Below are positions 1 to 5,340 of a stretch of 5,340 nt of DNA, one piece after another. The notes under the pieces were generated by a model. The model was not told the DNA's origin and searched no databases. It saw nothing but the letters and a program-made list of their open reading frames with translations. Both the position numbers and the translations under genes were made by a program. Each line of letters begins with the position of its first letter. Within the stretch, counting starts at the first letter, position 1. The DNA lies in NCBI GenBank assembly GCA_023262645.1, contig JALRAA010000130.1:1-5340 (forward strand), written 5' to 3'. Origin of the DNA: Burkholderiaceae bacterium. Its GTDB lineage: Bacteria > Pseudomonadota > Gammaproteobacteria > Burkholderiales > Burkholderiaceae_C.

Positions 1-379
1 ACTGTGTCAACAGTTCAAAGTGGGTGGATTCTTCATATGCGACTTTCAACCAATCTTGGTAATACGCTGTGGGCAGGCCGTCAAACCGCCAAACCGCATC
101 CAAGGCCAAATGAATCGCATTGAACTCAATGTGGCAAATGGAATGCACCAAACCGGCCAAGCCCTGTGCCGTGTGGACTGAGCGAGAAGGGACTTGGTGC
201 GGCGGCTTCAATAACGGTTTGGCGGGTCGCCCTGGCAAAGGCACATCGGGCGTTTGTAAAAACTGCTGTGGATTGACAGAGCAGTCAGCCCGCATGGCCC
301 ACAGCGATTGCACCCGTTGCACTTGCAAGCGCGGGTCGGATTCGCACAATGCACTCAAGGCAGCGGTTCTCAATTCCAT
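1..379 (-). CDS. DUF455 family ferritin-like protein, N-terminal part (cut by window edge)
   Basis: This is the first 126 codons of a leftward gene that continues beyond base 1. The protein begins MELRTAALSALCESDPRLQ, then has a proline-rich linker (residues about 43-64, with a PLPGRPAKP motif). A helical stretch HSICHIEFNAIHLALDAV follows at about 79-96, and then YYQDWLKVAYEESTHFELL at about 107-124. The His-Ile-Glu pair (H83, E85) and the E-E-x-x-H motif (E116, E117, H120) fit the diiron-type ferritin-like fold of the DUF455 (COG2833) family, which I recognise from the sequence pattern. The function of the family is not established; the fold is related to that of the tRNA hydroxylase MiaE. 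The ATG at 379 was chosen because its N-terminus matches the usual family start. No Shine-Dalgarno sequence is seen upstream, and a stop lies eight codons before it in frame. It diverges from the carbonic anhydrase-like gene with a 34-base gap. Confidence 0.85.
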   Translation of the reverse strand, partial: MELRTAALSALCESDPRLQVQRVQSLWAMRADCSVNPQQFLQTPDVPLPGRPAKPLLKPPHQVPSRSVHTAQGLAGLVHSICHIEFNAIHLALDAVWRFDGLPTAYYQDWLKVAYEESTHFELLTQ

Positions 380-381
380 CC

Positions 382-393
382 CTACAATTGTAG
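382..393. promoter_or_regulatory. Palindromic candidate bidirectional -10 element
   Basis: The perfect 12-bp palindrome CTACAATTGTAG sits in the 34-bp gap between two divergent genes. It gives TACAAT, a good sigma-70 -10 box, at 383-388 on the plus strand and at 392-387 on the minus strand. No convincing -35 box lies at 16-18 bp spacing on either side. Plus-strand transcription would start near 395, about 19 bases before the carbonic anhydrase-like ATG. Minus-strand transcription would start near 380, almost at the DUF455 ATG. It could instead be an operator for a dimeric regulator. The palindrome is seen directly; promoter function is inferred. Confidence 0.45.
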
Positions 394-413
394 AAATACT
401 TCACGGACAACTT

Positions 414-938
414 ATGGCCATCTATCAACTCGATAACCACTCGCCCGACATACACCAAAGCGCCTGGATCGCAGACAGCGCACATGTCATGGGGGCTGTC
501 CATTTGCATGCCAATACCAGCGTTTGGTTCAACGCCGTGATTCGCGGAGACACTGAAACCATCACCATCGGTGAGGGCAGCAACATCCAAGACTTGGCCG
601 TGATTCATGCGGACAACGGCTTACCGGTGGTGATAGGCAAACATGTCACGGTTGGGCACCAAGTGATGTTGCACGGTTGCACGATCGGCGACGAAAGCTT
701 GATCGGTATTGCCGCAGTGGTGCTCAACGGCGCTCGCATTGGTCAACATTGTGTGGTGGGCGCTGGTTCGGTGGTGACCGAGGGCAAAGAATTTCCCGAT
801 GGCAGCCTGATCATGGGCACGCCCGCCAAAGTGGTGCGGCAACTCACCCCGGAGCAAATAGAAGGCCTGCGCATGAGCGCCAAACATTACATGGGCAACG
901 CTTTGCGGTTCAAAAATGGTTTGAAAAAAATCGCATGA
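414..938 (+). CDS. Gamma-carbonic anhydrase-like hexapeptide-repeat protein (YrdA/PaaY type)
   Basis: The 174-aa protein belongs to the left-handed beta-helix (hexapeptide repeat) family of gamma-type carbonic anhydrases. The repeats run from about residue 15 to 140, seen as recurring I/V-G-x-x-x-x-I/V patterns. The conserved AVIRGD motif is at 41-46. The three expected zinc-binding histidines are present: H65 in VIHAD, and H82 and H87 in VGHQVMLHGC. The GTPAKVVR motif at 135-142 and the following C-terminal helix are also typical. The likely activity is reversible CO2 hydration in the cytoplasm as a trimer, but many family members show little or no measured activity, so substrate and role are uncertain. 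The ATG at 414 is preferred over the much earlier in-frame ATG at 120, which would add 98 residues antisense to the DUF455 gene. A weak GGA ribosome-binding sequence lies at 405-407. The stop overlaps the hslO start as ATGA. A run of seven A (924-930) lies just before the end. Confidence 0.9.
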   Translation: MAIYQLDNHSPDIHQSAWIADSAHVMGAVHLHANTSVWFNAVIRGDTETITIGEGSNIQDLAVIHADNGLPVVIGKHVTVGHQVMLHGCTIGDESLIGIAAVVLNGARIGQHCVVGAGSVVTEGKEFPDGSLIMGTPAKVVRQLTPEQIEGLRMSAKHYMGNALRFKNGLKKIA

Positions 939-1923
939 GTGAATTGCATAAATTCATGTTCGAAGGTTTGCCAGTGCGCGGCTTGTTGGTGCGGTTGACC
1001 GACAGTTGGCAAGACATATTGCGCCGTCGTGCAGACAACCGCGAGACCGGACCTTACCCAGAGCCGGTGCGCCACTTGTTGGGTGAAATGACCGCAGCCG
1101 CGGTGTTGATGCAAGCCAATATCAAGTTTGACGGTGCGCTGGTATTGCAATTGCACGGCGAAGGACCGCTCAAGCTGGCGGTGGTCGAAGTGCAGTCTGA
1201 TTTGCGTTTGCGCTCGACCGCCAAAACCGTGGGTGAAATTTTGCCCAACATGCGGTTTGAGGACATGGTCAACCAACATAACCTGGGGCGTTGTGCCATC
1301 ACGCTCGACCCGGTTGGGCGCAGACCAGGACAACAGCCTTACCAAGGCGTGGTCTCGCTGTATGACGACCATAAACAGCCTTTGAAGAAATTCAGCGACG
1401 TGCTGGCGCATTACATGTTGCAAAGCGAGCAACTTGTACCACCTTGGTGCTGGCTGCCAACGACCAAGTGGCAGCCGGATTGCTGATTCAACGATTGCCC
1501 ATGGGAGGCATTGCCAACCTTTCAGGCACCCAAACCCTGGCCGAAGAAGATGCCATTGGCCGCAACGAAGACTACAACCGCATCGCTATCTTGGCCAACA
1601 GTTTGACTGCGGAGGAATTGCTGCAACTCGCCCCTGACAAGGTATTGCATCGTTTGTTTTGGCAAGAGCAGCTCAAGCATTTCGCGCCTGAACCCGGGCT
1701 TGATTCACCGCGATTTGTGTGTTCATGCAACCGCGAACGGGTCAGCGCCATGATCCGCAGCTTGGGTCGCGATGAAGCGGACAGCATTTTGGCTGAGCGT
1801 GCATTGATTGAGGTCGGCTGCGATTTTTGTGGCCAGCAATACCGCTATGACGCGATCGATGCGGCGCAGTTGTTTGTACCGGGGCAACCACCGGTGCCAC
1901 CACCCAGTTCAGCTTTGCAGTAA
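935..1923 (+). pseudogene. hslO: Hsp33 redox-regulated chaperone gene, broken by a one-base frameshift
   Basis: Hsp33 is a cytoplasmic holdase chaperone activated by oxidation, for example by hypochlorite, when its zinc-bound cysteines form disulfides. The first frame (935-1435) gives the N-terminal domain, from MSELHKFMFEGLPVRG through LLGEMTAAAVLMQANIKFDG, GRCAITLDPVG and PGQQPYQGVVSLY to HYMLQSEQL. It then reads 16 unrelated residues and stops at 1486. From 1438 a second frame continues the family sequence with TTLVLAANDQVAAGLLIQRLP and runs to the stop at 1921-1923. Inserting one base in the codon at 1436-1437 (G-T to GAT, Asp) restores an unbroken protein of 329 aa, a normal length. The redox centre is intact in the second part: CSC (C263, C265) and CDFC (C296, C299) in restored numbering. 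No slippery heptamer is present, so programmed frameshifting is unlikely. A recent mutation or a sequencing error is the better explanation. The gene overlaps the carbonic anhydrase-like gene by 4 bases and the opposing gene by 15. Confidence 0.9.
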
Positions 1924-2343
1924 GCGTCCAAACAAGCGCTGCTCGCAAGCCGGGTCTGCGCAACATTCGCACAAATCTTGCCATTTGCTGTCAGTCTGCG
2001 GTCTGGCCAAGGCGCTTTGTTGCCCATTCACCAAGGCAAAAACCGCCTGCTGCAACACCTGATCATTGTCAGCATGCAAAGTTTGGTACGGGCGCGCTAG
2101 CGCATGCAATTGACGCCGCCAGTCGTCTTGTACAGACGAGGCGAAGGTTTTGGCAGGTTTCTTCCACAGCAGGTATTTGGCATGCGCAGGCATATCCAGC
2201 AAGGCGACAGGTGATTGCGGGCACAAGAAGTCAAACGACAAGGATTGGCTCAACAACACATTTTGTAATTTGGCAATCAGCGATTGCCTGGCAGTGACGC
2301 TTTCGCCAGCCAGCACGACGGTACGTTGTGCGGTGTTGTTCAC
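1909..2343 (-). CDS. Unknown protein with a C-terminal cysteine cluster, last gene of the pyrG-kdsA-eno-ftsB operon
   Basis: I do not recognise a named family for this 144-aa protein. It starts with GTG inside the ftsB stop (GTGA, 4-base overlap) and has no Shine-Dalgarno sequence of its own, so translation is probably coupled to ftsB. The N-terminus VVLAGESVTARQSLIAKLQ (9-27) looks like a beta-strand, loop, helix unit, but it lacks the GK[S/T] of a P-loop. The middle has ALLDMPAHAKYLLW (47-60) and DDWRRQLHALARPYQTLHADNDQVLQQAVFAL (73-104), another helix-strand-helix pattern. The end carries LCECCADPACEQRLFGRLL, with cysteines 125, 127, 128 and 133 that could bind a metal. No signal peptide or membrane segment is seen, so it is probably cytoplasmic. 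Coding is supported by the coupled start, the reading frame ending just inside the hslO end, and a plausible globular composition. Its function is unknown, and a link to cell division is only suggested by position. Confidence 0.75.
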   Translation of the reverse strand: MNNTAQRTVVLAGESVTARQSLIAKLQNVLLSQSLSFDFLCPQSPVALLDMPAHAKYLLWKKPAKTFASSVQDDWRRQLHALARPYQTLHADNDQVLQQAVFALVNGQQSALARPQTDSKWQDLCECCADPACEQRLFGRLLQS

Positions 2344-2621
2344 TGAGAGGATTTGGCCAATTGCACAAAAATCTCGTTGGGTTTGACCATGCCTATTTCT
2401 GAGCGGGCACGCTCTTCGACCATTTCAAGGCCGTCACGCAAGTCGCGTAACTCTGCGCGAAGACGGGCGATGTCTTGCTCAGAGCGCGTATTGGTGTCGA
2501 GTTGCTGCTGGTATTGCTGCCGGAGTCGCCAGACATCTGGGATGCTGCCGCGCCCGAACCACAGCTGCATTTGCAAAATAACCAGCAAACCTAACAGTAT
2601 GAGTGGAACAGGACGGCGCAT
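2340..2621 (-). CDS. ftsB: Cell division protein FtsB
   Basis: FtsB is a small bitopic inner-membrane protein of the divisome. It forms a complex with FtsL and FtsQ and helps activate septal peptidoglycan synthesis by FtsWI. The 93-aa product has a short cytoplasmic start (MRRP) and one membrane helix at about 5-21 (VPLILLGLLVILQMQLW). The conserved LWFG motif is at 20-23. A periplasmic coiled coil follows at about 30-67, rich in Q, R, E and L. The C-terminal motif EERARSEIGMVKPNEIF (69-85) matches the family's EERAR-x-E-x-x-M-x-x-P-x-E-x-F pattern. Length is normal to slightly short, with little after that motif. The ATG at 2621 lies 21 bases after the eno stop, without a clear Shine-Dalgarno sequence. 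The stop overlaps the GTG start of the next gene. Confidence 0.95.
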   Translation of the reverse strand: MRRPVPLILLGLLVILQMQLWFGRGSIPDVWRLRQQYQQQLDTNTRSEQDIARLRAELRDLRDGLEMVEERARSEIGMVKPNEIFVQLAKSSQ

Positions 2622-2642
2622 GGGTACAGCTTTGTTGTTGTG

Positions 2643-3929
2643 TCAGCTGCGCAGGTTGTAAAAAGCTGCGCGGCCTGGATAACTGGCGATGGTACCCAAA
2701 TCTTCCTCAATACGCAAAAGTTGGTTGTATTTGGCCAACCGGTCTGAGCGGCTGAGTGAGCCGGTTTTGATTTGCAAGGCGTTGGTACCGACCGCGATGT
2801 CTGCGATGGTGGTGTCTTCGGTTTCGCCAGAACGGTGGCTGATGACCGAGGTATAGCCAGCGCGCTTGGCCATTTCAATGGCTGCAAATGTCTCGGTGAG
2901 TGTGCCGATTTGGTTGATCTTGATCAAAATCGAATTGGCCACGCCCTTGTCTATGCCCTCTTGCAGAATTTTGGTGTTGGTGACGAACAAATCGTCGCCC
3001 ACAAGCTGCACTTTTTTGCCCATGCGATCGGTGAGGTGCTTCCAGCCGTCCCAATCGCCTTCAGCCATGCCGTCTTCAATGCTGATGATGGGATATTTGT
3101 CTGCCCAGGTCGACAGCATGTCGGTCCATTGCGAAGCATCCAGCTCCAAACCTTCGCCTTTGAGATGGTATTTGCCGTCGAGATAAAACTCGCTGGCGGC
3201 ACAGTCCAAGCCCAGCATGATTTGCTCACCCGCGGTGAAGCCGGCTTTGTCGATCGCATCCAAAATCATTTGAATGGCGGCTTCGTGGCCGGGGACGTTG
3301 GGCGCGAAACCCCCTTCGTCACCCACTGCCGTGCTCATGCCTTTGTCGGCCATGATTTTTTTCAGCGCATGAAAAACTTCGGCGCCATAACGCACCGCTT
3401 CACGGAACGTGGGAGCGCCGACGGGAATGATCATCAGCTCTTGCAAGTCCAGATTGTTGTTGGCATGGGCACCACCGTTGATGACGTTCATCATCGGCAC
3501 AGGCAGTTGCATGCGCCCCATGCCGCCGAAATAGCGGTAAAGCGGCAAACCTGCTTCTTCGGCTGCAGCACGCGCCACCGCCATGGACACCGCCAAAATG
3601 GCATTGGCGCCGATGCGCGCTTTGTTGTCTGTGCGGTCCAGGTCGATCAGGGTATGGTCTAAAAAAGCCTGCTCGGAAGCATCAAGCCCGATGACCGCTT
3701 GTGTGATGTCGTGGTTGATGTGTTCAACAGCGGTCAACACACCTTTGCCACCGTAGCGGTTGGGGTCGCCGTCGCGCAATTCAATGGCTTCGCGACTGCC
3801 GGTCGATGCGCCCGAGGGAACGGCGGCGCGGCCCATCACGCCACTTTCCAACAATACATCGCATTCGACGGTCGGGTTGCCCCGGCTGTCCAGAATTTCA
3901 CGACCGACGATATCAACTATGGCACTCAT
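2643..3929 (-). CDS. eno: Enolase (phosphopyruvate hydratase)
   Basis: Enolase converts 2-phosphoglycerate to phosphoenolpyruvate in glycolysis and gluconeogenesis. The 428-aa length is usual for bacterial enolase. The N-terminal domain carries EILDSRGNPTVE (11-22) and the flexible active-site loop PSGASTGSREA (38-48). The barrel domain shows NGGAHANNN (151-159), GDEGGFAPN with the catalytic glutamate E205, and magnesium ligands D242, E285 (SIEDGMAE) and D312 (LVGDDLFVTN). The signature SILIKINQIGTLTET has the catalytic lysine K337. SHRSGETED (364-372) and the second active-site lysine K388 (QIKTGS) follow. All expected catalytic residues are present. The gene follows kdsA by 57 bases; a weak GAAAG ribosome-binding sequence lies about 7 bases before the ATG. 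Its product, phosphoenolpyruvate, is a substrate of the KdsA enzyme encoded just upstream, a plausible metabolic reason for the linkage. Confidence 0.98.
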   Translation of the reverse strand: MSAIVDIVGREILDSRGNPTVECDVLLESGVMGRAAVPSGASTGSREAIELRDGDPNRYGGKGVLTAVEHINHDITQAVIGLDASEQAFLDHTLIDLDRTDNKARIGANAILAVSMAVARAAAEEAGLPLYRYFGGMGRMQLPVPMMNVINGGAHANNNLDLQELMIIPVGAPTFREAVRYGAEVFHALKKIMADKGMSTAVGDEGGFAPNVPGHEAAIQMILDAIDKAGFTAGEQIMLGLDCAASEFYLDGKYHLKGEGLELDASQWTDMLSTWADKYPIISIEDGMAEGDWDGWKHLTDRMGKKVQLVGDDLFVTNTKILQEGIDKGVANSILIKINQIGTLTETFAAIEMAKRAGYTSVISHRSGETEDTTIADIAVGTNALQIKTGSLSRSDRLAKYNQLLRIEEDLGTIASYPGRAAFYNLRS

Positions 3930-3947
3930 TTTCTAACTTTCTTCAAG

Positions 3948-3974
3948 AAAAACACGCAGACCTCTGCAGTCTGC
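3948..3974 (-). terminator. Weak terminator-like hairpin between kdsA and eno
   Basis: On the minus strand, downstream of the kdsA stop, GCAGAC and GTCTGC form a 6-bp stem (halves 3974-3969 and 3961-3956). A T-G wobble can extend it inward to 7 bp. The stem is followed by GTG and five T (3952-3948). The stem is short and the T-run does not follow it directly, so it would be at best a partial terminator or attenuator that lowers or separates eno transcription from pyrG-kdsA. It could also be a processing or stability element. The structure is seen in the sequence; the function is inferred. Confidence 0.4.
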
Positions 3975-3987
3975 AAGGAACAATGTG

Positions 3988-4845
3988 TCAGGCGGAAAAA
4001 TGGTTTTCCAGCCAAGGGTGTTTTTTGGTCACGGCATCAAGCTCAACCAAGGTGTGCAACAAGGCTTTCATCTTTGCCAGTGGCACGGCATTCGGCCCGT
4101 CTGACCAGGCTTCATTCGGAGTGGGGTGGGTTTCCATGAACAAGCCCGCCACACCGGCGGCCACACCGGCGCGTGCAAGCACTGGCACCATGTCGCGCGC
4201 GCCGCCGCTGCTCGTGCCTTGGCCGCCCGGTTTTTGCACTGAGTGGGTCACATCAAACACCACAGGCGCGCCGGTTTTGCGCATCTCGGCCAAGCTGCCC
4301 ATGTCGGCCACCAGGTTGTTGTAGCCGAAGCTGACACCGCGTTCGCAGGCCAGAAAATTGTCCTCGGGCAGGCCTTTTTCACGGGCGGCCGTTCGGGCTT
4401 TATCGATCACGTTGACCATGTCCCAAGGTGCCAAGAATTGACCTTTTTTAATGTTGACTGGTTTTCCCGATTGCGCAACAGCGCGGATGAAATCGGTTTG
4501 CCGACACAAAAATGCTGGTGTTTGCAGCACATCGACCACGGCGGCCACAGCGGCCACCTGAGATTCATCGTGCACATCGGTCAGCACCGGCACTTTGATT
4601 TGGCGACGCACTTCATCCAAAATTTTCAAACCAGCCTCCATGCCCACACCGCGCTGCGTGCTGCCAGAAGAGCGGTTGGCCTTGTCGAAGGAGCCTTTGT
4701 AAATGAGAGGAATGCCCAGACTGCTGCAAACCTCTTGCAATTGCCCGGCCACATCCAAAGACATTTGCAAACCCTCGATCGAGCAAGTTCCTGCAATCAA
4801 AAAAAACCGATGCTCCAACCCGACGTCAAAGCCGCATAAATTCAT
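3988..4845 (-). CDS. kdsA: 3-deoxy-D-manno-octulosonate 8-phosphate (Kdo-8-P) synthase
   Basis: KdsA condenses phosphoenolpyruvate with arabinose 5-phosphate to make Kdo-8-phosphate, a precursor of the lipopolysaccharide inner core. The 285-aa length is normal. Recognisable blocks are FFLIAGTCSIEG (14-25), SFDKANRSSG (52-61), PVLTDVHD (86-93), VVDVLQTPAFLCRQTDFI (103-120), NIKKGQFLAPWD (131-142), ACERGVSFGYNNLV (166-179), FDVTHSVQKPGGQGTSSGG (197-215) and FMETHPTPNEAWSDGPNA (236-253). C21, H201, E238 and D249 match the metal ligands of the metal-dependent class, such as the Aquifex enzyme. Some residues beside the active site differ from the common consensus: AGTC for AGPC, IEG for the usual V/I-E-S, YKGSFDK where K-A/S-SFDK is usual, and QRGVG for FRGPG. 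The ATG at 4845 overlaps the pyrG stop (ATGA) and is preceded by AAGGTGG. A run of eight T encodes Phe14-Phe15-Leu16. Confidence 0.97.
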   Translation of the reverse strand: MNLCGFDVGLEHRFFLIAGTCSIEGLQMSLDVAGQLQEVCSSLGIPLIYKGSFDKANRSSGSTQRGVGMEAGLKILDEVRRQIKVPVLTDVHDESQVAAVAAVVDVLQTPAFLCRQTDFIRAVAQSGKPVNIKKGQFLAPWDMVNVIDKARTAAREKGLPEDNFLACERGVSFGYNNLVADMGSLAEMRKTGAPVVFDVTHSVQKPGGQGTSSGGARDMVPVLARAGVAAGVAGLFMETHPTPNEAWSDGPNAVPLAKMKALLHTLVELDAVTKKHPWLENHFSA

Positions 4846-5340
4846 GCCACCACCTTGAGTTTTTTACGCTCAGACTGGTAGGCATGGGCGGCACTCACAA
4901 ACGCATTGAACAGCGGATGGCCATCCCAGGGTGTGGACTTGAATTCAGGGTGGAATTGCACGCCCATGAACCACGGGTGAACGCTTTGGGGCAATTCGAT
5001 GATTTCTGTCAAATGCTCTTGCTGGGTGAGGGCAGAGATAACCAAACCAGCGGCACGCAAAGTGTCGAGGTAGTTCACATTGGCTTCATAGCGGTGGCGG
5101 TGGCGTTCGGTGACCAAATCGCCATAGATGTCGTGCGCCAAGGTGCCTTTTGAGACATTCGAGGTTTGTGCGCCTAAACGCATGGTACCACCCAAATCGG
5201 ATTTGGCATCGCGCTGCTTGATGCTGCCATCGGCATCTTTCCATTCGGTGATCAAAGCAATGACGGGGTTGGCGCAGTCGGGTTCGAACTCGGTGCTGTT
5301 GGCATTGGTCAAACCTGCCACATGGCGGGCGTATTCGATG
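4842..5340 (-). CDS. pyrG: CTP synthase, C-terminal glutaminase part (cut by window edge)
   Basis: This is the last 165 complete codons of CTP synthase, which makes CTP from UTP, ATP and glutamine. The frame is open to the right edge, reading IEYARHVAGLTNANSTEFEPD, so the start lies outside the window. The visible part is the end of the class I glutamine amidotransferase domain. It includes PVIALITEWKD, the LGGTMRLGAQ block, the RHRHRYEANVNYLDTL segment and GVQFHPEFKSTPWDGHPLF. The His and Glu of FHPEF complete the Cys-His-Glu glutaminase triad; the catalytic cysteine would be further upstream. The protein ends SERKKLKVVA. The stop overlaps the kdsA start by 4 bases, so the two are probably translationally coupled. 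CTP is used to activate Kdo, which gives a pathway link to kdsA. Confidence 0.96.
   Translation of the reverse strand, partial: IEYARHVAGLTNANSTEFEPDCANPVIALITEWKDADGSIKQRDAKSDLGGTMRLGAQTSNVSKGTLAHDIYGDLVTERHRHRYEANVNYLDTLRAAGLVISALTQQEHLTEIIELPQSVHPWFMGVQFHPEFKSTPWDGHPLFNAFVSAAHAYQSERKKLKVVA
4850..4856 (-). promoter_or_regulatory. Shine-Dalgarno sequence for kdsA inside pyrG
   Basis: AAGGTGG on the minus strand lies within the last codons of pyrG and four bases before the kdsA ATG (4845-4843). It resembles the AAGGAGG consensus. It is the clearest ribosome-binding site in the window and supports the kdsA start chosen here, together with the ATGA overlap. Confidence 0.5.

Noticed and set aside
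120..413. 98-codon N-terminal extension of the carbonic anhydrase-like frame
   Set aside because: It lies antisense to the clearly coding DUF455 gene, shows no family similarity, and the conserved protein starts at 414.
887..1432. Open frame of 181 codons on the minus strand opposite hslO
   Set aside because: It is an antisense shadow of the Hsp33 N-terminal domain, with no ribosome-binding site or domain pattern.
1417..1440. Programmed -1 ribosomal frameshift in hslO
   Set aside because: No X-XXY-YYZ slippery heptamer is present before the break, and Hsp33 is not known to need frameshifting; a missing base is simpler.
1878..1895. Inverted repeat ACCGG/CCGGT near the end of hslO, as a possible terminator
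   Set aside because: The stem is only 5 bp, it lies inside coding sequence, and no T-run follows on either strand.
2772..3662. Long open frame (296 codons) on the plus strand opposite eno
   Set aside because: It is antisense to a gene with all enolase motifs; the translation is rich in His, Cys and Arg without any domain, typical of a shadow frame.
4243..4839. Open frame of 198 codons on the plus strand opposite kdsA
   Set aside because: kdsA is certain on the other strand; the translation is His-rich and matches no family I know.
1..5340. CRISPR array, insertion sequence, prophage or defence system
   Set aside because: No direct-repeat arrays, transposase-like frames or terminal inverted repeats were seen, and nearly all bases belong to conserved housekeeping genes.

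Overview
The window is an ordinary housekeeping stretch of a betaproteobacterial chromosome, most likely order Burkholderiales and Comamonadaceae-like. This rests on the gene order pyrG-kdsA-eno-ftsB, on protein signatures recalled from that group (the KdsA, enolase and Hsp33 sequences) and on moderate GC content. No rRNA, tRNA, CRISPR array, insertion sequence, phage gene or other mobile element is visible. Coding density is very high, and no stretch over 60 bases lacks a gene.

Left part (1-1923). A DUF455 ferritin-like gene runs leftward out of the window (start at 379). It diverges from a two-gene rightward unit: a gamma-type carbonic anhydrase-like protein (414-938) whose stop overlaps the start of hslO (Hsp33, 935-1923). 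The 34-bp divergent gap holds a perfect palindrome, CTACAATTGTAG, which offers a TACAAT -10 box on both strands. hslO is split by what looks like the loss of one base near 1436. Both halves, including all four redox cysteines, are otherwise well preserved, so the break is either recent or a sequencing or assembly error.

Right part (1909-5340). A leftward operon is read in the order pyrG (3' part only), kdsA, eno, ftsB and a 144-aa gene of unknown function. pyrG/kdsA and ftsB/unknown overlap by 4 bases (ATGA and GTGA), which suggests translational coupling. eno follows kdsA after 57 bases that contain a weak terminator-like hairpin. ftsB follows eno after 21 bases. The operon combines CTP synthesis, Kdo-8-phosphate synthesis, glycolysis and a divisome protein. 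CTP and Kdo-8-phosphate are linked because CTP is used to activate Kdo as CMP-Kdo for lipopolysaccharide. The last gene converges on hslO and overlaps its 3' end by 15 bases.

No new biological system was found. The points most worth a second look are the hslO frameshift, the unknown cysteine-tailed gene coupled to ftsB, the symmetric divergent promoter, and a few unusual residues around the KdsA active site.
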